From Micromonospora sp. Llam0 (lineage in GTDB: Bacteria > Actinomycetota > Actinomycetes > Mycobacteriales > Micromonosporaceae), in assembly GCF_003751085.1 (NCBI RefSeq), contig NZ_RJJY01000001.1, positions 4,526,001 through 4,590,000 of the forward strand: DNA of 64,000 nt, read 5' to 3'. The first letter of the stretch is position 1. Every line of letters starts with the position of its first letter. The notes beneath the pieces are model-generated. The model saw nothing but the letters and a program-made list of their open reading frames with translations, made no database searches and was not told where the DNA came from. Shown piece by piece: positions 44,716 through 52,099 of this stretch. The translations under genes were made by a program, and so were the position numbers.

Positions 44716-45747
44716 GTGACCCAACGCACCGAGCAAGGGGTTCAACGCAGCGTGCAAGGGATTCTCGGATGTATCGGGGATACGCCGCTGGTCGAGCTGA
44801 ACGGCCTGCTGCGGGACATTCCGGCGCGGGTGTTCGCGAAACTGGAGCTGGCGAATCCGGGTGGCAGCATCAAGGACCGCACCGCACTGAACATGCTGCT
44901 CCACAAGATTCACGCGGCGGAGCTGGTGCCGAACCGTTCGGTGGTCATCGAATCCAGCTCCGGCAACCTGGCGATCGGCATCGCCCAGGTCTGCCGCTAC
45001 TTCGGGCTGCGCTTCATCTGCGTGGTCGACGCCAAGACGACCGCGCAGAACATCGCCATCCTCCGGGCGTTCCAGGCCGAGATCGAGATCATCGACCGGC
45101 CCGACCCGGCCACCGGCGAGTACCTGCCGGAACGCATCCGCCGGGTCCGCGAGCTGCTGACCGAGCATCCGGAAGGCTACTGGCCGAACCAGTACGCCAA
45201 CCCGCTCAACCCGGCCGCGCACCACCGGACGATGCAGGAGATCATCGCCGCCCTGCCGGCCCCGCCGGACTTCATCTTCTGCGCCACCAGCACCTGCGGC
45301 ACGTTGACCGGGGTTCTCGACTACGTCCGGGAGCAGGCACTGGCCACCCGGGTGGTCGCGGTCGACGCGGTCGGCAGCGCGATCTTCGGTGACGAGAGCC
45401 GGCACCGGCTGATCCCGGGCCACGGCGCGTCGGCCCGACCGCCGCTGCTGGCCGCCACCGGGACGTACCCGGTGGTGCACGTCTCCGACCTCGACTGCGT
45501 CGTCGGCTGTCGGCGGCTGATGGCCCGGGAGGCGATTCTCGCCGGCGGTTCCTCCGGCGGGGTCATCTCGGCGTTGGAACGGTTCCGCGACCGCATTCCG
45601 GCCGGCGCGACCTGCGTTCTCGTCTTTCCCGACCGCGGGGAGCGATACCTCAACACCATCTATTCCGACCAGTGGGTTCAACAGAACTTCGGCGACGTGT
45701 CACACCTGTGGAAAGAGTCCGGGATCGCCGCCGCCGGCCGGCACTGA
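44716..45747 (+). CDS. SbnA-like N-(2-amino-2-carboxyethyl)-L-glutamate synthase
   Basis: 343 residues, GTG 44716 with AGAGGGG upstream. A fold-type II PLP enzyme of the cysteine synthase group: CIGDTPLVEL, the PLP Lys in NPGGSIKDRTA, the phosphate/substrate loop SSSGNLAIG, and the late Gly/Ser-rich AGGSSGGV. The SbnA branch joins O-phospho-L-serine and L-glutamate. Presence of an SbnB homologue at 49948 in the same operon strongly supports this role over ordinary cysteine synthesis. Together they make L-2,3-diaminopropionate plus 2-oxoglutarate. First gene of the SARP-controlled plus-strand operon. Confidence 0.88.
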   Translation: MTQRTEQGVQRSVQGILGCIGDTPLVELNGLLRDIPARVFAKLELANPGGSIKDRTALNMLLHKIHAAELVPNRSVVIESSSGNLAIGIAQVCRYFGLRFICVVDAKTTAQNIAILRAFQAEIEIIDRPDPATGEYLPERIRRVRELLTEHPEGYWPNQYANPLNPAAHHRTMQEIIAALPAPPDFIFCATSTCGTLTGVLDYVREQALATRVVAVDAVGSAIFGDESRHRLIPGHGASARPPLLAATGTYPVVHVSDLDCVVGCRRLMAREAILAGGSSGGVISALERFRDRIPAGATCVLVFPDRGERYLNTIYSDQWVQQNFGDVSHLWKESGIAAAGRH

Positions 45748-45764
45748 TCAGCGAAGGGGAAACC

Positions 45765-46721
45765 ATGTTGGTAACCGCACTGCCGGGGCAGAGCCTCCCC
45801 GCAGTCATCGAACCGGACAACGACCTGTCGATTCTCGACGTCATCAAGGAGAACCGGGCGGAGATCCGTTCGCTCATCACCCGTACCGGGGCGGCGATGT
45901 TCCGCGGTTTCGAGGTGGGTGGCGTCGACGGGTTGCACGACGTGGTCCGGGCGCTGTCCGGCGCTCCGCTGGACTACACCGAGCGCACGTCACCACGCAG
46001 CAGCCTCTCCGGCAACGTCTTCACCTCGACCGACTACCCGCCGACCGAGGAGATCTTCCTGCACAACGAGTGCTCCTACCAGGCGCAGTGGCCGATGAAG
46101 GTGTTCTTCTACTGCCTGCAGCCGGCCGAGACCCAGGGCGCCACCCCGTTCGCCGATGTCCGTGAGGTCTACCGCCACATCGACCCGGCGGTGGCCGAGG
46201 AGTTCATCCGGCGCAAGTGGATGTACGTGCGCAACTTCAGTGAGATGGGCGGCAGCTGGCAGTACTTCTACGACACCGATGACCGGTCGCAGGTCGAGCG
46301 GTACTGCGGCAGCCAGGGCATCGACGTCGAGTGGGTCGGCACCGACGGGCTGCGTACCCGGGCGGTCCGCGAGCCCGTGCACCCGCACCCGGTGACCGGC
46401 GAACCGGTCTGGTTCAACCACGCCACGTTCTTCCACATCAGCAGCCTGCCGCAGATCTACCAGGAGGAGATGCTGGAGATGTACGGCGAGGAGAACCTGC
46501 CGACGAACAGCTACTACGGCGACGGCGCGCGGATCCCCGACGACGTGATGAAGCACCTGCAGAAGGCGTACCGCGCAGCGCTGACCCGGTTCGACTGGCA
46601 GGCCGACGACCTGGTGGTGATCGACAACATGCTCACCGCGCACGGTCGGGAGCCGTTCACCGGCGGCCGCCGCATCGCCATCGCGATGGCGGAGGCCTCC
46701 GACGCGCCGGTCGAGCCGTAG
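45765..46721 (+). CDS. TauD/SyrP-like Fe(II)/2-oxoglutarate dioxygenase
   Basis: 318 residues, ATG 45765 with GAAGGGGA upstream, 17 bp after the previous stop. The facial triad is visible: His and Glu in FLHNECSY (HxE variant, residues ~100) and the distal His in MLTAHGREPF, followed by the Arg that binds 2-oxoglutarate (GGRRIAIAM). HxE rather than HxD is typical of the SyrP-like group that hydroxylates carrier-bound amino acids. A likely substrate is the aminoacyl group on the A-PCP protein encoded nearby. Beta-hydroxylation is inferred, and other oxidations are possible. Confidence 0.85.
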   Translation: MLVTALPGQSLPAVIEPDNDLSILDVIKENRAEIRSLITRTGAAMFRGFEVGGVDGLHDVVRALSGAPLDYTERTSPRSSLSGNVFTSTDYPPTEEIFLHNECSYQAQWPMKVFFYCLQPAETQGATPFADVREVYRHIDPAVAEEFIRRKWMYVRNFSEMGGSWQYFYDTDDRSQVERYCGSQGIDVEWVGTDGLRTRAVREPVHPHPVTGEPVWFNHATFFHISSLPQIYQEEMLEMYGEENLPTNSYYGDGARIPDDVMKHLQKAYRAALTRFDWQADDLVVIDNMLTAHGREPFTGGRRIAIAMAEASDAPVEP

Positions 46722-46726
46722 CCGCC

Positions 46727-47266
46727 GTGGCACCCCCCACGACGGACGTCCCGACCGACTTCGGGGACCGGCCGGCGACCAGCTTCGAGGTCCGGCCGGC
46801 CACCGTCGACGAACTCGACACGCTGGTCGAGATCGAGCAGGGGCCGGAGACGACCCGGTACCTCGGCATCACCGGCCGGGCCTACCACGAGCGGGCCTAC
46901 GCCGATCCGGACCAGGAGCAGGTGGTCGCCGAGGCCGCCGCCTCGGTGGTGGGCTTCGTCGTGCTGGCCGGGCTGCGCCGGTCGGACCGCGTCGTCGAAC
47001 TGCGCCGCATCGTGGTGTCGCACCGGCACCGGGGCGCGGGGCACGGGCGGAGGCTGTTCCGCGCCGCGGTGGCCCGCGCCTACCAGGTCCACGGCGCGCG
47101 CCAGGTCTGGCTGGACGTCAAGCCGGACAACACCAGGGGCCGGACGCTGTACGCGTCCGAGGGATTCGTGCCGGACGGGACGATCCCCGACCCGATGTGC
47201 CCCGACGGGGTGCTGCTGCTGATGCGGCACACCCCGCAACCGCCGACCACACCGAGACAGGAGTAA
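46727..47266 (+). CDS. GNAT N-acetyltransferase
   Basis: 179 residues, GTG 46727, six bases after the dioxygenase stop. The GNAT core is clear: FEVRPATVDELDTLVEIEQ, the acyl-CoA pyrophosphate loop HRHRGAGHGRRLFRAA (R-G-x-G-x pattern), and VWLDVKPDNTRGRTLYASEGFV. It probably acylates an amino group of a pathway intermediate, for example the free amine of diaminopropionate, or the product for self-protection. Neither substrate is shown by the sequence. Confidence 0.85.
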   Translation: MAPPTTDVPTDFGDRPATSFEVRPATVDELDTLVEIEQGPETTRYLGITGRAYHERAYADPDQEQVVAEAAASVVGFVVLAGLRRSDRVVELRRIVVSHRHRGAGHGRRLFRAAVARAYQVHGARQVWLDVKPDNTRGRTLYASEGFVPDGTIPDPMCPDGVLLLMRHTPQPPTTPRQE

Positions 47267-47268
47267 CG

Positions 47269-47799
47269 ATGCGAGAGAAGCTCGCGGTTGTCGATCCGCA
47301 GGCGGCGCCGCTGGCCGGTGCGGCCGCCCCGCAGACCGCGTTCACCGCCGGCCAGGCCGGTGACGCGGGATGCGACCGCTGTGTCGCCGAGTTGACCGTC
47401 GCCGGCGAGGAGTTCGACCGGGCGTTCGCCGAGCGGGACTACGACAAGTTCATCTCGTTCTTCATCAACGAGAACGCCACCGGGCTCGGCGCCGACGGGA
47501 CCGTCGGGATGAACCGGGACGCGTGGGGGCGCATCCTGCGCGAGTACTTCGACGAGCCGACCTGGACGCTGCACGTCACGCCGATCAAGTCGGTGGTGCA
47601 GAACTGCGTCAGCGGCCAGATCCTCGAGGTGGTCCGCTTCGACTCGGCCGACACCACGATCACCTTCGTACACGTCACCTGCTGGCTGCGCGACCACGAC
47701 CGGTGGCGGGTGGTGCTGCAGACCGAGGCCGGTCCGCTGCAGGACACCGAGGCGCTGCTGGCGCAGGTCGCCGCGCAGCAGGAGGCGGCCATCCGATGA
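47269..47799 (+). CDS. NTF2/SnoaL-like fold protein
   Basis: 176 residues, ATG 47269. After a disordered ~35-residue N-terminus, the SnoaL-like/DUF4440-type cone fold is recognisable: EEFDRAFAERDYDKFISFF, DAWGRILREYFDEPTW, TLHVTPIKSVVQ, ITFVHVTCWLRDHDRWRVVLQ. Such proteins can be cyclases, dehydratases, isomerases or simple binding proteins. It overlaps the A-PCP start by 4 bp (ATGA), so the two are coupled and it may act on the PCP-bound amino acid. Function unassigned. Confidence 0.75.
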   Translation: MREKLAVVDPQAAPLAGAAAPQTAFTAGQAGDAGCDRCVAELTVAGEEFDRAFAERDYDKFISFFINENATGLGADGTVGMNRDAWGRILREYFDEPTWTLHVTPIKSVVQNCVSGQILEVVRFDSADTTITFVHVTCWLRDHDRWRVVLQTEAGPLQDTEALLAQVAAQQEAAIR

Positions 47800-49640
47800 C
47801 CCAGACAGTTGAAGCGCCCACCGCGCCACCCGCCGACCGGCGCGGCCGGCCGGAATGGCACGGGTCGGCGATCGCCGCGTTCCAGGAGGTGGCCGCCGCC
47901 CACCCGGACCGGGACGCGGTGATCGCGACCGACGGCCGGCTCAGTTACGCGCAACTCGACGACCGCAGCGACCGACTCGCCGGCATCCTGGCCGGCCGGG
48001 GCGCCGGCCCGGAACGCGCCGTCGGGGTACTGCTGCCCCGGTCGGTCGACCTGCTGGTGGCGATCCTCGGCATCCTGAAGGCCGGCGCCGTCTACATTCC
48101 GTTCGACCCGGAGCAGCCGGCGCAGCGGCTGGCTCGCATCGCCCGGGACGCGGACCTGGTCACCACGATCACCCACGCCGACCTGATCGGGTCGGTGCCG
48201 GACACCGGCGTCGGCGACCCGGTGGTCCTCGACCGGATCGACTGGGACGCGCATCCGCGTACCGCGCCGGTGCCGCTGCACCCGGACAACCTGGCGTACG
48301 TCATCTTCACCTCGGGTTCGACCGGCCGGCCCAAGGGAGTGGAGATCTCGCACCGGGCGCTGGTCAGCTTCCTCAACGGCATGGAGCAGGGCGGCTTCTT
48401 CGGCCCACCCGGTGCCCGGTTGGCCTGGAACGCCTCGGTGGCCTTCGACGCGTCGGTGCAGGAATGGGTCCGGGTGTTGCGGGGCGACACGGTCGGGGTG
48501 CTCACCGACGACATGCGCCGCGACGCGGAGGAGTTCGCGGAGTTCATGGTCGAGCACCGGCTCACCGAGGCCGACATGACGCCGTCGCACGCCCAGATAC
48601 TGATCGAGGAACTGGCCACGGTGGCCGCCAAGGACCAGTTCCTCCGGCTGTTCATCGCCGGTGAGGCGGTGCCGCCGCCGCTGTGGGCCACCCTGGAGCA
48701 GTTGATCTCCGACGGGGTGCTGGCGGCGGCTAACCTGTACGGGCCGACCGAGGCCGCGGTGAATGTGGCCGGCACCCCGATCGTGCCGGGCGAGGCGCCG
48801 CACATCGGCCGTCCGCTGGCCGGGGTGCAGGCCCGGATCGTCGACGCGACGCTGTCGCCGGTGCCCGACGGCACCCCCGGTGAGCTGTGCGTCGCCGGTC
48901 CGTACCTGGCCCGCGGCTATTCGGGACGGCCGGGCCTGACCGCGGCGAAGTTCGTCCCGGATCCGCTCTCCGACGACGGTGCCCGGATGTACCGCACCGG
49001 TGACCGGGTGGTCCGCCAGCCGGACGGCACGCTGCGCTACATCGGTCGCACCGACGACCAGATCAAGATCCGGGGACACCGGGTGGAGCTGGGTGAGATC
49101 GAGGCGGTGATCGCCGACCATCCGGGGGTCGCCCGCGCGGTGGTGCTGTACCACCCGGAGGTGGACAGCGGCCAGCTGTCCGCCGTGGTCCGGCTGCGCC
49201 CGGACGCCGACCTGGCGGCGGTACGCGAACACGCCGCCAGCCAGCTGCCGTCCTGGATGCGCCCGGGCAACTACACGGTGGTCGACGCGATCCCGTTGAC
49301 CGTCGGCGGCAAGGCCGACCGGGGCGCACTGATCAACCGCCTGACGTCCGGTTCGGACGGACCAGGACCCGACAACGACGAGGAGCCTCCGATGCCAGTT
49401 GACGCCGCCGAGACGGTACGCACCGTCTGGTGCGAGATTCTGAAGATCGACACGATCAGCGACACCGATGACTTCTTCGACATCGGCGGTCACTCGCTGA
49501 GCGCGATGCAGGTCGCCAGCCGGCTGCGGGCCGAGCTGGGTGGCGTCAAGGTGCCCACCCAGCTGCTGTTCCGCAATCCGACCTTCGCCGGTTTCACCGA
49601 GGCGGTCAACGAACGGCTCAACCAGGTGGCACCGGCATGA
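47796..49640 (+). CDS. Free-standing NRPS adenylation-PCP didomain
   Basis: 614 residues. ATG 47796 overlaps the upstream stop. Adenylation cores: A3 FTSGSTGRPKG near 171, A4 region FDASVQEW, A5 NLYGPTEAAVN, A7 YRTGDRV, A8 GRTDDQIKIRGHRVELGEIE, A10 PLTVGGKADR. The PCP at ~540-600 has the phosphopantetheine Ser in IGGHSLSAM near 563. There is no condensation domain, so it charges an amino acid for downstream tailoring or transfer. The operon makes diaminopropionate, which is the leading substrate candidate; Ser is the alternative. An MbtH protein overlaps by 4 bp and probably chaperones it. Confidence 0.93.
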   Translation: MTQTVEAPTAPPADRRGRPEWHGSAIAAFQEVAAAHPDRDAVIATDGRLSYAQLDDRSDRLAGILAGRGAGPERAVGVLLPRSVDLLVAILGILKAGAVYIPFDPEQPAQRLARIARDADLVTTITHADLIGSVPDTGVGDPVVLDRIDWDAHPRTAPVPLHPDNLAYVIFTSGSTGRPKGVEISHRALVSFLNGMEQGGFFGPPGARLAWNASVAFDASVQEWVRVLRGDTVGVLTDDMRRDAEEFAEFMVEHRLTEADMTPSHAQILIEELATVAAKDQFLRLFIAGEAVPPPLWATLEQLISDGVLAAANLYGPTEAAVNVAGTPIVPGEAPHIGRPLAGVQARIVDATLSPVPDGTPGELCVAGPYLARGYSGRPGLTAAKFVPDPLSDDGARMYRTGDRVVRQPDGTLRYIGRTDDQIKIRGHRVELGEIEAVIADHPGVARAVVLYHPEVDSGQLSAVVRLRPDADLAAVREHAASQLPSWMRPGNYTVVDAIPLTVGGKADRGALINRLTSGSDGPGPDNDEEPPMPVDAAETVRTVWCEILKIDTISDTDDFFDIGGHSLSAMQVASRLRAELGGVKVPTQLLFRNPTFAGFTEAVNERLNQVAPA

Positions 49641-49849
49641 GTGGCGAACCCGTCGAGCGGTGGGCCGTGCTGGTCAACCACGAGGAGCAGTACGGGCTCT
49701 TCCCGGCCGGCCGGCCGGCACCCGGCGGGTGGCGACCGGCCGGGTTCGAGGGCACCGAGGACGAGTGCACGGCACACGTCGACGAAACCTGGACCGACCT
49801 GCGCCCGGCCGGTCTGCGCCGGGCGATGGCGGCGCACTCGACCGACTGA
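49637..49849 (+). CDS. MbtH-like protein
   Basis: 70 residues, ATG 49637 in a 4-bp overlap with the adenylation gene. Conserved MbtH features: AVLVNHEEQYGLFPAG, GGWRPAGFEG, ECTAHVDETWTDLRPAGL. MbtH proteins bind adenylation domains and raise their solubility and activity, so its target is surely the coupled A-PCP protein. Confidence 0.95.
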   Translation: MSGEPVERWAVLVNHEEQYGLFPAGRPAPGGWRPAGFEGTEDECTAHVDETWTDLRPAGLRRAMAAHSTD

Positions 49850-49859
49850 CCGGACCCGA

Positions 49860-49890
49860 CGACCGGCCGGGTGCCCGACCCGGCCGGTCG
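49860..49890. terminator. Perfect 13-bp stem with 5-nt loop after mbtH-like gene
   Basis: cgaccggccgggt (49860-49872), loop gcccg, then acccggccggtcg. It sits in the 98-bp gap between the MbtH and SbnB genes, inside an otherwise tightly packed operon. It could be a partial terminator or an mRNA-stabilising hairpin that sets the dose of upstream versus downstream genes. Confidence 0.5.
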
Positions 49891-49947
49891 TACGCCGACG
49901 ACCGCCGCCCCGACGCGGCGGTCCCGAACGACGGAGCACACCACCCC

Positions 49948-50973
49948 ATGGCAGAGATTCCGCCCTTCGCCGTCATCTCCGGCGCCCAGGTGCACGACAC
50001 GATCAGTGGACGTGAGCCGGAGGTCACCGAGCTGATCGAGTCGGCGTACCGGCTGCACGGGGCCGGGGAAACCACCAACCCGGACTCGTACTTCCTGCGG
50101 TTCCCGGACCGCCCGAACAGCCGGATCATCGCGCTGCCGGCCTCGGTACGGGGCAAGGTCGAGGTGCACGGCATGAAGTGGATCTCCAGCTTCCCGGACA
50201 ACGTCGCTGGCGGGATTCCCCGGGCCTCGGCCGTGCTGGTTCTCAACGACTACGAGACCGGGTACCCGATCGCCTGCCTGGAGTCGTCGATCATCAGCGC
50301 GACCCGGACCGCCGCGTCCGCCGCGTCGGCCGCGCTGCGGCTGTCCGCCGCCCGCGGCGGGGTGCCACGCCGGATCGGCTTCGTCGGCACCGGCCTGATC
50401 GCCCGCTACATCCACACCTACCTGGTCGGCAACGGGTGCGAGTTCGACAGCGTCGGGCTGTACGACCTGTCCGCCGAGCACGCCGGCGGGTTCCGCGACC
50501 ATCTGGTCCGCGGCGGGCACGACGACGTCCGGCTGTACGGCAGCGCCGAAGAGCTGGTCCGGTCGTACCCGTTGATCGTCTTCGCCACCGTCGCCGGCCG
50601 GCCCCACCTGTCCGACCCGCGGCTGCTCGCCCACCATCCGCTGGTGCTGCACGTCTCGCTGCGTGACCTGTCCCCGGAGCTGATCCTCGCCTCGACGAAC
50701 GTGGTCGACGACGTCGAGCACTGCATGAAGGCGGACACCTCGGTGCACCTGACCGAGCAGCGGGTGGGGCACCGCCGGTTCGTCGCCGGCACCTTGGACG
50801 ACGTGCTGACCGGGCGGATCGACGTACCCACCGACCAGCCGGTGATCTTCTCCCCGTTCGGGCTCGGAGTGCTGGACCTGGTGCTCGCCAAGCACGTCTA
50901 CGACAGCATCGCGGCGGCCGGCGGACTGCACACCGTGCCCGGCTTCTTCCACGACGTCAGCCGGTACGGCTGA
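49948..50973 (+). CDS. SbnB-like N-((2S)-2-amino-2-carboxyethyl)-L-glutamate dehydrogenase
   Basis: 341 residues, ATG 49948 (GGAG at ~49934). Ornithine cyclodeaminase/mu-crystallin fold: substrate-side motifs VEVHGMKWISSFPDN and RASAVLVLNDYETGYPIACLES, then the NAD-binding Rossmann motif IGFVGTGLIARYIH. The late DDVEHCMKADTSVHL motif is typical of the SbnB group. SbnB oxidatively cleaves the SbnA product to L-2,3-diaminopropionate, 2-oxoglutarate and NADH. The 2-oxoglutarate it releases is the co-substrate of the dioxygenase encoded at 45765. Confidence 0.9.
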   Translation: MAEIPPFAVISGAQVHDTISGREPEVTELIESAYRLHGAGETTNPDSYFLRFPDRPNSRIIALPASVRGKVEVHGMKWISSFPDNVAGGIPRASAVLVLNDYETGYPIACLESSIISATRTAASAASAALRLSAARGGVPRRIGFVGTGLIARYIHTYLVGNGCEFDSVGLYDLSAEHAGGFRDHLVRGGHDDVRLYGSAEELVRSYPLIVFATVAGRPHLSDPRLLAHHPLVLHVSLRDLSPELILASTNVVDDVEHCMKADTSVHLTEQRVGHRRFVAGTLDDVLTGRIDVPTDQPVIFSPFGLGVLDLVLAKHVYDSIAAAGGLHTVPGFFHDVSRYG

Positions 50974-51028
50974 CCCACCGGCAATCCCGATTCCCCGTAC
51001 CCGCACGAACCGACGTAAGGACGCAGCC

Positions 51029-52099
51029 GTGCGACTGGTATCCCTCAGTGAGGTACTTCCCGGCGAGCCGGTCACCAACGCGGACATGGCCGCCCGGTTC
51101 GGCCTGCACGAACGGTGGCTGGACGCGATGACCGGCAACCGCACCCGCTACTTCTGCCGTCCGGACGGCCCGCCCGGGGTGCCCCGGTCCACCAGCGACC
51201 TGGCCACCGCCGCCGGCGAGCAGGCCCTGCTGCGGTCCGGCCTGGACCCGGCCAGCCTCGACTTCGTCATCCTGACCACCGCGTCGCCCGACCACCTGAT
51301 GCCGGCCACCGTCAACCTGGTCGCCGACCGGCTCGGACTCAACGACATTCCGACCTTCCAGCTCACCTCGGGATGCGCCGGCGCCCTGCAGGGGCTCTAC
51401 ACGGCACGTGCCCTGCTCGCCGCCGGGGAGCTGCGGCGCGGCCTGGTCATCGGGGCCGACACCTGCCGCAACCTGTGGCCGTCGGACGGCGCGATCGCCC
51501 AGCTGCGGCCGGCCGAGATGGTGAGCTTCGCGCTGTTCGGCGACGGGGCCGGGGCGGCGGTGGTGGACGCCGGCACCGACGGGCCGGGACTGGTCGTCGA
51601 GCACCTGTTCACCCGTACCGTCGGCAAGGGCCGGTCACCGGCGCAGATCGTCCGCTGGTACGGCGCGGAGGGCGCGCCGACGGTCTCCGGACCGCGCGGC
51701 GAACCGACCCGCGAAGCAATGTCCGAAGAGGACTACAAGGCGATCGAGCAGCACGTGCCGGAGGCCGCCCGGGCGATCCTCGACGAGCTGGTCGCGGTCA
51801 CCGGCTGGCCCGCCGACGACGTCGAACACCTGCTGATCCCCCAGCTCAACGGGGTGATGACCGAGAAGATCCGACGCTACCTCGGGGTCCGACCCGAGCA
51901 GGCGGTCAGCTGCGTCGCCGACACCGGCAACAACGGCAACGCGCTGCCGTTCATCCAACTCAACCGGGCGATGCGGCGGATCGCGGCGGGCACCGGCGTC
52001 GGCGGGCGGCTGCTGGTCACCACCGTCGAGTCGTCCAAGTGGGTGCTGACCGGCATGGCGCTGCGGCACCGGCCCGAGGAGGCCGACGATGTCCGTTGA
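51029..52099 (+). CDS. KAS III-like enzyme of the glyceryl-ACP cassette
   Basis: 356 residues, GTG 51029. Thiolase fold with nucleophile Cys in LTSGCAGALQGLYTA (near residue 115). The usual His motif (PHQAN) reads LIPQLNGVM, so the catalytic His appears to be Gln. The Asn-containing loop TGNNGNALPF is kept. Loss of His with retained Cys is seen in KAS III members that transfer acyl groups rather than decarboxylate malonyl-ACP. Gene order KAS III-FkbH-ACP is the same as the glyceryl-unit cassette of tetronate clusters such as abyssomicin. It overlaps the FkbH gene by 11 bp. Confidence 0.8.
   Translation: MRLVSLSEVLPGEPVTNADMAARFGLHERWLDAMTGNRTRYFCRPDGPPGVPRSTSDLATAAGEQALLRSGLDPASLDFVILTTASPDHLMPATVNLVADRLGLNDIPTFQLTSGCAGALQGLYTARALLAAGELRRGLVIGADTCRNLWPSDGAIAQLRPAEMVSFALFGDGAGAAVVDAGTDGPGLVVEHLFTRTVGKGRSPAQIVRWYGAEGAPTVSGPRGEPTREAMSEEDYKAIEQHVPEAARAILDELVAVTGWPADDVEHLLIPQLNGVMTEKIRRYLGVRPEQAVSCVADTGNNGNALPFIQLNRAMRRIAAGTGVGGRLLVTTVESSKWVLTGMALRHRPEEADDVR

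Noticed and set aside
47796-49640. Assigning the adenylation substrate from specificity-code residues
   Set aside because: I could place only the first code positions (Asp-Ala in FDAS) with confidence by eye, so diaminopropionate remains an inference from context.
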